Shown here: in pieces, positions 54,724 to 62,909 of the stretch
How the letters are laid out: every line of letters starts with the position of its first letter
Numbering within the stretch: the stretch's first letter is position 1
NCBI RefSeq assembly: GCF_018139645.1
Contig: NZ_JAGSPM010000010.1
Location: forward strand, 1-64,000
Direction of reading: 5' to 3'
DNA: 64,000 nt
Source of the DNA: Affinundibacterium baiyunense
Lineage (GTDB): Bacteria; Pseudomonadota; Gammaproteobacteria; Burkholderiales; Burkholderiaceae_D
The notes under the pieces: generated by a model
Databases searched by the model: none
What the model saw: only the letters and a program-made list of their open reading frames with translations
Told to the model about the DNA's origin: nothing
Program-made: the position numbers and the translations under genes

Positions 54724-55704
54724 ATGATGACGTTTAGCGACCCGGCCATTCTCTTTTTCTTATTCGGTCTATTGGCTGGATTTTTCAAATCCAATCTAGA
54801 AATTCCACAACAAATTTCACGCTTTTTATCGCTCTATTTATTGATGGCACTTGGCTTAAAAGGCGGATTTGCCCTTGAAAAAACCGGTTTTACCAGCGAA
54901 GTATTGATCAGCTTGGCTTGCGCAGTCAGCTTAGCGATCATCGTCCCTTTACTCGCGTTTCAATTGCTAAAACGCTTTATTACGCATTTCGATGCTGCGG
55001 CATTAGCAGCAACTTATGGCTCAGTCAGCGCGGTGACATTTATCACTGCAACGCAGATACTCGATCATCAATCGATCACGTATGGTGGACATATGGCAGC
55101 AGCGATGGCGCTGATGGAATCGCCCGCCATCATCATTGCGATTTTTATTGCGAATCGCGTACGTAGTCAGCAAGCCCATGCAAACCCAGCCAAGCAAGGC
55201 ACGCCACCTTCGCTCTCGGCAAAAAAATTACTCCATGAATCTTTTACCGATGGCGCTCAATTACTTTTGCTAGGCTCACTCATAATCGGCATGATCAGTG
55301 GCGAAGCTGGACAAAATATGATGCGACCTTTCTCGGTCGATTTATTTAAGGGCTTACTCGCATTCTTCTTACTCGATATGGGTCTGTTAGCTGCACGCAA
55401 TGTGCCAGGCCTAAAAAAACAATCGCCACTGGTATTTGCGTTCGGTGTCATCGCACCCCTTTGTCATGCAGGCTTGGCGCTCGGTATGGGCGTGATTTTC
55501 CAGCTTTCGTTGGGGAATACGGTGTTGTTGATGGTACTTGCATCGAGTGCTTCCTATATCGCTGTACCGGCCGTGGTGCGCTATGCGATTCCTGAGGCGA
55601 ATCCTTCTTTATACATCGGGATGTCGCTCGCCCTTACTTTCCCATTAAATTTATTGTTTGGAATTCCCTTGTACTTACAAGTCGCGCAGCGGGTACTTAC
55701 TTGA
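54724..55704 (+). CDS. sbtA: Sodium-dependent bicarbonate transporter, SbtA family
   Basis: A 326-residue ten-segment membrane protein of the SbtA (DUF897) family, which takes up bicarbonate with sodium. Marks are FKSNLEIPQQISRFLSLYLLMALGLKGG near the N-terminus, YGSVSAVTFITATQIL, GGHMAAAMALMESPAIIIAIF, and in the second half FKGLLAFFLLDMGLLAARN and SASYIAVPAVVRYAIPEANPSLYIGMSL. The start is ATG at 54724, ten or so bases after AGGA; a TTG at 54718 is weaker. No SbtB gene adjoins. No RuBisCO or carbonic anhydrase gene in the window. Confidence 0.92.
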   Translation: MMTFSDPAILFFLFGLLAGFFKSNLEIPQQISRFLSLYLLMALGLKGGFALEKTGFTSEVLISLACAVSLAIIVPLLAFQLLKRFITHFDAAALAATYGSVSAVTFITATQILDHQSITYGGHMAAAMALMESPAIIIAIFIANRVRSQQAHANPAKQGTPPSLSAKKLLHESFTDGAQLLLLGSLIIGMISGEAGQNMMRPFSVDLFKGLLAFFLLDMGLLAARNVPGLKKQSPLVFAFGVIAPLCHAGLALGMGVIFQLSLGNTVLLMVLASSASYIAVPAVVRYAIPEANPSLYIGMSLALTFPLNLLFGIPLYLQVAQRVLT

Positions 55705-55910
55705 AACCTCGCTCAGGTAGTATGTAATTTCAAGTGCGTGAAATCTTGTCCATAACGATCATCACAAAATTGCATATACGTAGACAGGTTTTGTGATGAG
55801 GTAAATCGTCATAAAAACTGGTGACATTTGTCACTGGTTTCGTGTTTGTTTGATCTTTACAATGCACTTCAATCGCCATTCAGATTAAAAAACAAACACA
55901 AGGACATACA

Positions 55911-56900
55911 ATGAATACGCCAACATTCTGCACTTACCAAATGCAAACAACATCAAGACTCACAAACATGCGCCGCATCTTGTGCAGTAGTGCAATCGTT
56001 CTCACCACAGCGCTTAGTATCAATCTTCCCGCGACCGCGCAACAAGGTACACCACTAGACGCCAACAAAAAAGCTAGCGAGACAGCAAGCTCACCAGTCA
56101 GTGCGGTAGCACCATTCACCGTCGAAGTAAGCGGCACAGGTAGCCCGATCATTTTGATTCCAGGTCTCGCTTCATCATCCGCGGTTTGGAAAGACACGGT
56201 TGCTCATCTTCAATCTAAGTATCAACTGCATGTACTCACTTTAGCGGGCTTCGCTGGCACCAAGGCGTTACCGAACACTGCGATCAGCAAAGGTTTTATC
56301 GCGACTCAAGAACAAGCGATTATTGACTATATCGCCGCGCAGAAATTGCAAAAGCCCATCATCATCGGACATTCTTTAGGAGGTTTTCTAGCGCTCTCGC
56401 TCGCATCGAATCACTCCGACAAAATAGCAGCAGCGATTAATGTGGACGGCTTACCTGCCTTGGGCGCGATGTATGCAGAAGCGCAAGCGAATATGCAAAA
56501 GTCAGGCAATACACCACCGCCACAAAATACTGGTTTTGATCCAATGGCAATGGCAAAAAATATGGCAAACAATGCTGACTGGCACGCACAAATTGCGAAA
56601 GACATGATGCGCTCAGATCCGATGACTTCGGGTCGCGCGATGAGTGAACTGGCAAGTAAAGACTTACGTCCAGCATTAAAGAACATTCAAGTGCCAGTAC
56701 TCAGTTTAGGTGCACTCCAAAATGGCGCACCGTACACACCTGCGGCACAAGTACAAGCGACCTACGAAAAACAATTAGCAAACATTCCTAAAGACTTCAA
56801 CAACATGGCGTTTGCGCAAGACGCGAAGCATTTTATTATGGCGGATGCGCCACAATGGATGCTACAGAAAATCGACGAGTTTCTTACCAAAGTAAATTAA
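55911..56900 (+). CDS. Exported alpha/beta hydrolase
   Basis: A 329-residue protein with an export signal (from about NMRRILCSSAIVLTTALSINLPATAQQ) and an alpha/beta hydrolase domain. IILIPGLASSSAVWKD (oxyanion), IIIGHSLGGFLALSLA (nucleophile serine), and QDAKHFIMADAPQWM (histidine) are clear; the aspartate is likely in LSLG..NG or D of a late turn. The cap (residues about 185-245) is methionine-rich (MYAEAQANMQK, DPMAMAKNMANN). ATG at 55911 has AAGGAC near; starts at later methionines are possible. Substrate is unknown; esterase-like. Confidence 0.87.
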   Translation: MNTPTFCTYQMQTTSRLTNMRRILCSSAIVLTTALSINLPATAQQGTPLDANKKASETASSPVSAVAPFTVEVSGTGSPIILIPGLASSSAVWKDTVAHLQSKYQLHVLTLAGFAGTKALPNTAISKGFIATQEQAIIDYIAAQKLQKPIIIGHSLGGFLALSLASNHSDKIAAAINVDGLPALGAMYAEAQANMQKSGNTPPPQNTGFDPMAMAKNMANNADWHAQIAKDMMRSDPMTSGRAMSELASKDLRPALKNIQVPVLSLGALQNGAPYTPAAQVQATYEKQLANIPKDFNNMAFAQDAKHFIMADAPQWMLQKIDEFLTKVN

Positions 56901-57023
56901 TACGTAGAGAAAAAAACGATCTAAACTATTCTCTTAGCAAGAGTAAGTTCTATACACCAATGATTAGGTAGATTACCTTTAAGATCTAGAGCATAGAAAG
57001 TAAAACTTGTCATAAAAAGCTGT

Positions 57024-57051
57024 AGGCATTGAGACGTAAGTTTCAATGCCT
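57024..57051. terminator. Hairpin between convergent genes
   Basis: AGGCATTGA (57024-57032) pairs with TCAATGCCT (57043-57051), loop of ten. No T-tract on the plus strand; on the minus strand a short T-run follows after six bases. Weak terminator for the hydrolase (ends 56900) or the LytTR gene (ends 57096). Confidence 0.5.
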
Positions 57052-57095
57052 GACCTCAATAAAAGCGCTTTACATAACTTTGCAAGAGAAAGAAT

Positions 57096-57845
57096 TTACT
57101 CGCGAAATAAATAAGTAAAATTTCGGCTCACCAACAGCTTTTCATTGTGTCCTTTTATTAACAACTGCATACGTTCGGCATCAACTCTTTCTGCTGCTGC
57201 AATCGCTTTGGCATTGACCACGGTAGATCGATGCACTTGCCAAAACTTGTCGCTATCGAGCCCGTCGAGCAAGTCCTTCAATGGTGTCCGCAGCAAGGCT
57301 TCATATTCAGCCAACACAACGCGGGTGTATTTGGTATCAGATTGAAAGAACAACACATCATCGACGTCGATTAACTTAATTTGTTTACCCACACTGGCTT
57401 TGATCCACTTCATTTTTTCTGGTTTAGCAGAAGCAGTGGCCGCTTGCAGACTCTTCAAGATCGCCTGCAAATCAGTAGGTGTGGCTTGCAATTTCTCTTG
57501 TACTCTGTCGAGTGCTTTTCGCAAACGATCTTCTTGTACAGGTTTCAGTACATAATCAATCGCGCCAGCATCAAAAGCTTCGATCGCATATTGATCATAC
57601 GCGGTGATAAAGATGATATGCGCAGCCTTGCCAATTCGACGCGCGACCTCAATCCCAGACAAGCCGGGCATACGAATATCTAGCAGTACCAAATTCGGTT
57701 CGTGCTCAAGAAAGCCGTCCCACGCATCGTTACCATTTTCCGCAACCATGACAATCTCTGCTTGCGGCCATAATCGGTTTAATTGCGCTAATAAGCGTTC
57801 ACGCATTAGAGGTTCATCTTCGGCGATTAAGACTTTTGTTTTCAT
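57096..57845 (-). CDS. LytTR-type response regulator
   Basis: A 249-residue regulator. Receiver domain at residues 1-120 with the acidic pair E9-D10 and phosphorylation site D56 (LVLLDIRMPG), and the ITAYDQYAIEAFDAGAIDYVLKP switch. A linker follows, then a LytTR DNA-binding domain (residues 145-249) with FQSDTKYTRVV and FWQVHRSTVVN. LytTR proteins bind DNA through beta-strands at paired direct repeats. The kinase gene lies 118 bases upstream on the same strand. The regulated genes are unknown; the divergent or nearby hydrolase and cytochrome genes are candidates. Confidence 0.93.
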   Translation of the reverse strand: MKTKVLIAEDEPLMRERLLAQLNRLWPQAEIVMVAENGNDAWDGFLEHEPNLVLLDIRMPGLSGIEVARRIGKAAHIIFITAYDQYAIEAFDAGAIDYVLKPVQEDRLRKALDRVQEKLQATPTDLQAILKSLQAATASAKPEKMKWIKASVGKQIKLIDVDDVLFFQSDTKYTRVVLAEYEALLRTPLKDLLDGLDSDKFWQVHRSTVVNAKAIAAAERVDAERMQLLIKGHNEKLLVSRNFTYLFRE

Positions 57846-57963
57846 TGATCACTCTTTATTGATTGGTATAAATTTTTTATTGATGAATCGATTCACGACT
57901 CTATTTGATTTAGTTAGTGCTATCAAACCGTGATGTGCTTGCCTCCACGACCAGCAAAACAGG

Positions 57964-59169
57964 TCAAGCCAAGGGTATCGTAACTTCAGCAATCACCCCA
58001 CCTTGTTCCGCTTCTGCAATCGACAGTGTCGCGTGTGTGCCGTATTGCAAACGTAGACGATCACGTACATTTCGCAATCCTATTCCTGGGTTAGGTTTAT
58101 CACTCAATCCAACTCCGCTATCTTGTACTGTGATCAGCAAATCCGTACCTAATTTTTCAGCAACGATTTGGATATCGCCGCCACGTAAAGATGGCTCGAT
58201 ACCGTGCTTAATGGCGTTTTCAGCTAAGGTCAGCAGTAACATACTTGGTACAGGAATCGATGCCAACTCGGGCGGCAGTTGTAATTCAAAATTCAACCGT
58301 GACCCCAATCTCGCTTTCATCACTTCGAGATAGGCTTGGATTAAGCGAAACTCTTCTGCTAGGCTGATTTGCTCGGCGCGCATTTCACTCATACTGGCTC
58401 GCAAAAAGACAATCAAATTCGCAGTCAGCTCCGCCGCCTTTGGTGCTCCTTGCTCAGCGAGTTGTTGCACGGCCCCTAGTGTATTAAATAAAAAATGTGG
58501 CTCGATTTGCGCTCGTAGCAAACGCAACTGTGACTCACTTTCTTGTCGTGCGCTTTTTTCGCGTTCTGCATCAAGCGCCAATTGCGCGGCTTTGGTTTCG
58601 TAGCCTTGATTGCGCCAACCTGCGACAATACCAATCATCAGCACATACAATGCACCAGCGATACCAGCGACCACCAATACAATCGGACCGTCTTTCCAAA
58701 TTGTTGCCCAAATATCTTTTCCCTGGATCACCGCACTTAATGAAGTAAATCCAAAAAAACCAAACAGCACGCCAAGAAAAGCACTCACAGAAAAATGAAA
58801 ATGCCGTCGCGAGATTTGACGATAATTGAACCAAATGCCAACCAAGGCAAACACTAACATCCATCCTAATAAATTCATCACCAACACAGCAGGCAGCCAG
58901 TGCAACTTTTGTTTAAACGAATACAGCACCAAGCCTAGAGCAGAAAACAAAATCGTTAACTTTGCTATCGCCCACCATAGCTTTGCGCCTTGGTACTCAA
59001 GACAAAATTGGTACAACTGATCGCGCTCGATTGGCGATAAATTTGCAGCTTGCTTCGCAATTTTTTTGCGCCAAGGAATCGTCACAGTCTCTGCGGATTC
59101 TGGCTCACGCAAGACATTCAATAATTCATCGTTCCAATTTGCATACCAATTAATTACGCTCTGCCACAT
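57964..59169 (-). CDS. LytS-type sensor histidine kinase
   Basis: A 401-residue membrane kinase. Four membrane segments (residues about 65-180), a short coiled coil (AEREKSARQESESQLRLLRA), then the His_kinase domain with H225 in QIEPHFLFNTLGAVQQL and an ATP-binding end (LTLAENAIKHGIEPSLRGG, LLITVQDSGVGLSDKPNPGIGLRNVRDRL). The sensor part, N-terminal to the first helix, has 60 polar residues with a cytoplasmic look. It pairs with the LytTR regulator. ATG at 59169. Confidence 0.93.
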   Translation of the reverse strand: MWQSVINWYANWNDELLNVLREPESAETVTIPWRKKIAKQAANLSPIERDQLYQFCLEYQGAKLWWAIAKLTILFSALGLVLYSFKQKLHWLPAVLVMNLLGWMLVFALVGIWFNYRQISRRHFHFSVSAFLGVLFGFFGFTSLSAVIQGKDIWATIWKDGPIVLVVAGIAGALYVLMIGIVAGWRNQGYETKAAQLALDAEREKSARQESESQLRLLRAQIEPHFLFNTLGAVQQLAEQGAPKAAELTANLIVFLRASMSEMRAEQISLAEEFRLIQAYLEVMKARLGSRLNFELQLPPELASIPVPSMLLLTLAENAIKHGIEPSLRGGDIQIVAEKLGTDLLITVQDSGVGLSDKPNPGIGLRNVRDRLRLQYGTHATLSIAEAEQGGVIAEVTIPLA

Positions 59170-59410
59170 AGTTTTTCCTCATTCAACATCAGTGATAGCT
59201 TACTGTAGATCGACTGCTCGTGTAATACGAGCGAATTGAGATCAATCACGATTTTCTGCGGCTCAAATACGAAATATTCAATCTGGCGACTTACACTTCG
59301 ACAAACTGCTTGCGCTATTACAAATAAAACGACACTTTTCATTAAACGATGTCAATCGACTCTGGACTTCGCCTATCATATAAATACTTGGCATCATCAA
59401 AGGAAACTAT

Positions 59411-59965
59411 ATGGCTATCCCAAAACCTGTCTCTACCGTTAGCACGCAGCGCTATCACGCGCTTAGCATAGGCTTGCATTGGCTGATGCTATTTTTAGTA
59501 ATTGCAGTCTACGCCAGCATCGAATTAAGAGAACTCTTTCCTAAAGGAACAGATGCGCGCAAAGCGATGAAAATGTGGCACTTTATGTTGGGCTTATCGG
59601 TACTCGCTTTTGCCGTGTTGCGTTTAATAGTCCGTTTGCGTAATCCGACTCCAGCGATCATTCCAGCGCCACCAGCTTGGCAAGAAATGCTAGCGAAAGT
59701 CATGCACATCGCCTTGTATGCATTAATGCTTGGTATGCCGCTTGCTGGTTGGTTAATCTTAAGCGCAGAAGCTCAGCCAATTCCATTCTTTGGCCTCGAA
59801 CTTCCAGCCTTAATCGGTCCCGATAAGGCACTTGCAAAAAGTATCGAAGAAGTACACGAAACCGTCGGCTTAGTTGGCTACTACCTGATTGGCTTGCACG
59901 CCTTAGCAGGTCTGTATCATCACTATATGGTGAAGGACAATACCTTAAAACGGATGTTGCCTTAG
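59411..59965 (+). CDS. Cytochrome b561-family protein
   Basis: A 184-residue four-helix membrane protein of the bacterial cytochrome b561 (CybB-like) type. Helix 1 begins RYHALSIGLHWLMLFLVIAVY with two histidines; KMWHFMLGLSVLAFAVLRLIVR and later EEVHETVGLVGYYLIGLHALAGLYHHYM give the other heme ligands. It passes electrons in the inner membrane; family members oxidise ubiquinol or serve as a superoxide oxidase. ATG at 59411. The hairpin at 60042-60075 follows. Confidence 0.92.
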   Translation: MAIPKPVSTVSTQRYHALSIGLHWLMLFLVIAVYASIELRELFPKGTDARKAMKMWHFMLGLSVLAFAVLRLIVRLRNPTPAIIPAPPAWQEMLAKVMHIALYALMLGMPLAGWLILSAEAQPIPFFGLELPALIGPDKALAKSIEEVHETVGLVGYYLIGLHALAGLYHHYMVKDNTLKRMLP

Positions 59966-60041
59966 CGCCTGATCAGGGTATTTACTGTTCATGAACGCTG
60001 GAGAATAATCCTAAGACAGCATCAGCAAAAAAACTTTAAAA

Positions 60042-60075
60042 AGAAACAGCGCCGCATCAAGACGGCGCTGTTTCT
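60042..60075. terminator. Intrinsic terminator
   Basis: 13-bp perfect stem AGAAACAGCGCCG (60042-60054) with CGGCGCTGTTTCT (60063-60075), loop CATCAAGA. CTTTATTAACTT follows on the plus strand; on the other strand T-rich sequence (TTTTTAAAGTTTTTTTG) comes next. Located between convergent genes, works probably both ways. Confidence 0.85.
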
Positions 60076-60190
60076 CTTTATTAACTTGCTTTGGTGTGAT
60101 TACCAAAGCACCGACTTAAGCACCGACTCAAGCACCTACTTAAATACCTAATACTAAGCGGCATATAAATATCGAGCACTCTCTACGTCA

Positions 60191-61165
60191 CTACTTCGCT
60201 ACTAAGTTTCTCTTCAAAAAACTCGTCAACTTTTTAATGAAATCAGCATCAAGCACCAAGTTCGGGTCGCTATACGAAGCAATCTGTTGGGCGTTATCAG
60301 CAGGTACGGTTTTCATAATATGATTCATTCCTTTGATCACATGTAACTCCGCTTTGGGCTGTGCTTGCGCTAATTGTACGGCCTGACTCACGCCTACTTG
60401 AATATCTGTATCACCTTGAAAAATCGCGATAGGCATCGCTAGCTTTTTAATCGCATCAGCTGGCACGATAGGGAACCACGACATCAAATAACCTTGTACG
60501 CTAGGGCGATACAAGGCTAACAATGGAGCAGGAACATCTTTCACGAATTCAGATTTCTCCATGCTGGTGAGAATAGACTCATTGAGCTTTGCCAAATCGG
60601 GGGGCAATTTGTTTGCCAATTGCGCACGCAATATTTTTGATGCGGATTGTGCTGGCCCTGCAACTGATACATAGGCTTGCACCGATTCATTTTGCAAGGC
60701 CATGATACCTAAAGTCGATCCTTCACTATGGCCTAGTACCGCCACACCGCTAAAACGCGGGTCTTTATTCAGTAACTGAATCCAACTTTGCACATCCGTG
60801 ACATAGGTTTGAAAGCGTAAATCTTCTTCGGCTTTGCCCGCAGCAAAACTTTCACCTATGCCGCGTTTATCAAAACGAACTGAGGCGAAACCAGCGATTG
60901 CTAACTCTTCCGCAAGCATTTTTAAATTATTGTTTTTTCCTGGTAAAGCCGGACTATTCCCATCGCGATCAGTTGGTCCAGAGCCAGCGACAATTAACAC
61001 CACTGGCGGCTTGGTCTTATGTCCCGGAACCAATAAGCTACCATACAGTGTGTTGACGCCCTCGCCCACCGTTATCGTTGTTTGCAAAAATTCTGCTCGC
61101 GCTGGAATCAAGAGCAACAACAAAGTGCCGAACAAAATCTGTCTTGCAATGGTGAATAACTGCAT
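60191..61165 (-). CDS. Exported alpha/beta hydrolase (serine aminopeptidase S33 type)
   Basis: A 324-residue protein with an export signal (MQLFTIARQILFGTLLLLLIPARA) followed by a hydrolase domain. PPVVLIVAGSGPTDRDGNS is the oxyanion part, SVRFDKRGIGES the family strand, VLGHSEGSTLGIMA the nucleophile serine, IFQGDTDIQVGVSQA the acid and VIKGMNHIMKTVP the histidine. This is the S33/Hydrolase_4 pattern. ATG at 61165; a longer in-frame start at 61210 would break the signal. Ester or peptide substrate in the periplasm; unknown. Confidence 0.9.
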   Translation of the reverse strand: MQLFTIARQILFGTLLLLLIPARAEFLQTTITVGEGVNTLYGSLLVPGHKTKPPVVLIVAGSGPTDRDGNSPALPGKNNNLKMLAEELAIAGFASVRFDKRGIGESFAAGKAEEDLRFQTYVTDVQSWIQLLNKDPRFSGVAVLGHSEGSTLGIMALQNESVQAYVSVAGPAQSASKILRAQLANKLPPDLAKLNESILTSMEKSEFVKDVPAPLLALYRPSVQGYLMSWFPIVPADAIKKLAMPIAIFQGDTDIQVGVSQAVQLAQAQPKAELHVIKGMNHIMKTVPADNAQQIASYSDPNLVLDADFIKKLTSFLKRNLVAK

Positions 61166-61493
61166 ACACGACTCCACATTTAATGAGGTACTGCACAGAC
61201 AACGCAGCACCAGAAGATTTATGGTTGATCAGTTTAATGATCTACAAGCATTCAAATTAATTTATGCGACGCATCAAACTGAGGAAATACAGTCGCATCA
61301 GATTTAGCATCGTACTAATTTTAATGGAAAAAGAATCGCAATTGCCGTGGCTTGGTGTGATTTACTGCTAAGGAAGCATCAGCAGTGTTTGCAATGTCAT
61401 TATCGAGCAACAATTGGCGTCGACGAAAACAAGCATAATTCAAAAACGGTGAGATAAGGCATCGTCGCAAACACAGAATTTCCTACAACGAAT
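61166..61493. other. 328-base gap without recognisable gene
   Basis: Lies between the exported hydrolase and the aminotransferase, both on the minus strand. I see no coding frame, clear operator or terminator. Confidence 0.45.
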
Positions 61494-62684
61494 TTATGCC
61501 GCAATGCTTTTCCAAGTTGCTAAGCCGCGCGCAATTCGCTCTACCGCTTGCTGCAAACGTGAAAGGTCTTGTGTATAAGCAAAGCGTACATGTTGCTGCG
61601 CTTGGTGATATCCAAAATCAAGTCCTGGCGTAAAAGCGAGATATTCAGTCTCTAAAAAATGCTGACAGAACGTGTAAGCATCACCACCAAATGCACTGAT
61701 GTCGGCGTATAAATAAAATGCGCCTTCAGGCTCAACGGCAATCTTAAATCCTAATTGGCGTAGCGCCGGTAATAGAAAATCTCGCCGACTTGCAAATGCA
61801 CGCCGGCGTTCTTCGAAAATCTCAATACTTGCTGGCTCAAAGCAAGCAAGTGCGGCATATTGCGCAATGCTTGAAGCACTGATGTATAAATTTTGCGCTA
61901 ATTTTTCTAGTTCAGAGACGGCAGCATCCGGTGCAACCAGCCAGCCTAAGCGCCAACCTGTCATGCCAAAATACTTAGAAAAACTATTGAGAACAAAAGC
62001 ATCATCATTCACTTCCAATACACTACTTGCCTCAACGCCGTAGGTCAAACCATGATAAATCTCATCCACAACCATGTGTCCTGCTTGTGCATGTATCGCC
62101 TGCGATAAGGCCAGCAACTCCTGCTTGCTCAGCAATGTGCCTGTTGGGTTGGCAGGTGACGCCAATAGTGCGCCCACCGTCTGCTCTTGCCAGTGTGCTT
62201 GAATTAATTCTGGCGTCAATTGATAACGCATTTCTGGCCCAACAGGAACCAAGGCGGCAGAGGCTTCAATCAAACGCAAGAAGTGGCGATTACAAGGATA
62301 ACCAGGGTCTGCCATCAACCAATGTTTGCCCGGATCGACCAATAAACTCGAGGTCAATAACAAAGCACCCGAACCACCCGGCGTAATTAAGATGCGACGC
62401 TGGTCGATCTGTAATCCATAACGTTGTTGATAAAAACCACTAATTGCTTCACGTAGTTGCGGCAATCCGCGTGCGGCTGTGTACTTCGTGCGACCTGCTG
62501 CCAAAGCGGCTTGCCCCGCCTGAATAATCGGCGCGGCAGTCGTAAAATCGGGCTCGCCAATTTCAAGATGAATAACATCATGCCCACTCGCTTGTAATTC
62601 ATTGGCACGTGCCAGCAATGCCATCACATGAAATGGTTCAATGGCCCGACTACGAGCACTGTAAGCACTTTTGTTATTTGTCAT
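61494..62684 (-). CDS. PLP-dependent aminotransferase, class I/II
   Basis: A 396-residue aminotransferase of fold type I. HLEIGEPDFTTAAPI near residue 40, KYTAARGLPQLREAISGFY, SPANPTGTLLSKQEL (cofactor asparagine), VVDEIYHGLTYG, and the PLP lysine in LNSFSKYFGMTGWRLGW. The C-terminal FTPGLDFGYHQAQQHVRFAYT carries the carboxylate-binding arginine. This branch contains aspartate/aromatic-type aminotransferases of broad range; substrate is not clear from sequence. ATG at 62684. Confidence 0.9.
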   Translation of the reverse strand: MTNNKSAYSARSRAIEPFHVMALLARANELQASGHDVIHLEIGEPDFTTAAPIIQAGQAALAAGRTKYTAARGLPQLREAISGFYQQRYGLQIDQRRILITPGGSGALLLTSSLLVDPGKHWLMADPGYPCNRHFLRLIEASAALVPVGPEMRYQLTPELIQAHWQEQTVGALLASPANPTGTLLSKQELLALSQAIHAQAGHMVVDEIYHGLTYGVEASSVLEVNDDAFVLNSFSKYFGMTGWRLGWLVAPDAAVSELEKLAQNLYISASSIAQYAALACFEPASIEIFEERRRAFASRRDFLLPALRQLGFKIAVEPEGAFYLYADISAFGGDAYTFCQHFLETEYLAFTPGLDFGYHQAQQHVRFAYTQDLSRLQQAVERIARGLATWKSIAA

Positions 62685-62805
62685 ACGAGGTGGACTAATT
62701 GGTAAGAAGTGCTAGTGTAATCAGCTTAGCGCAAGTTGGGAAATACAAACCAGCAATGTCGCTATCAAATCAAGTGATAGCCGAAATGCTAAGGAGCGAA
62801 TTAAG

Positions 62806-62909
62806 TAGGACTTACACAAAACAGACGCTAGCGTCGTTGGTTCGCCTCGCCGTACAACCGTACTGTCTTCGGCTTCCCGCCTAGCCAGCGCAATTTTGCG
62901 TAAGTCCTA
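62806..62909. mobile_element. MITE-like element, 104 bp, with target duplication
   Basis: Terminal inverted repeats TAGGACTTACACAAAA (left) and TAGGACTTACGCAAAA (right, reverse complement), one mismatch in 16. TTAAG lies directly on both sides (62801-62805 and 62910-62914), a 5-bp target duplication. Inside, GACGCTAGCGTC (62824-62835) is a palindrome. No protein is coded, so it would have been moved by a transposase elsewhere. Confidence 0.82.
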
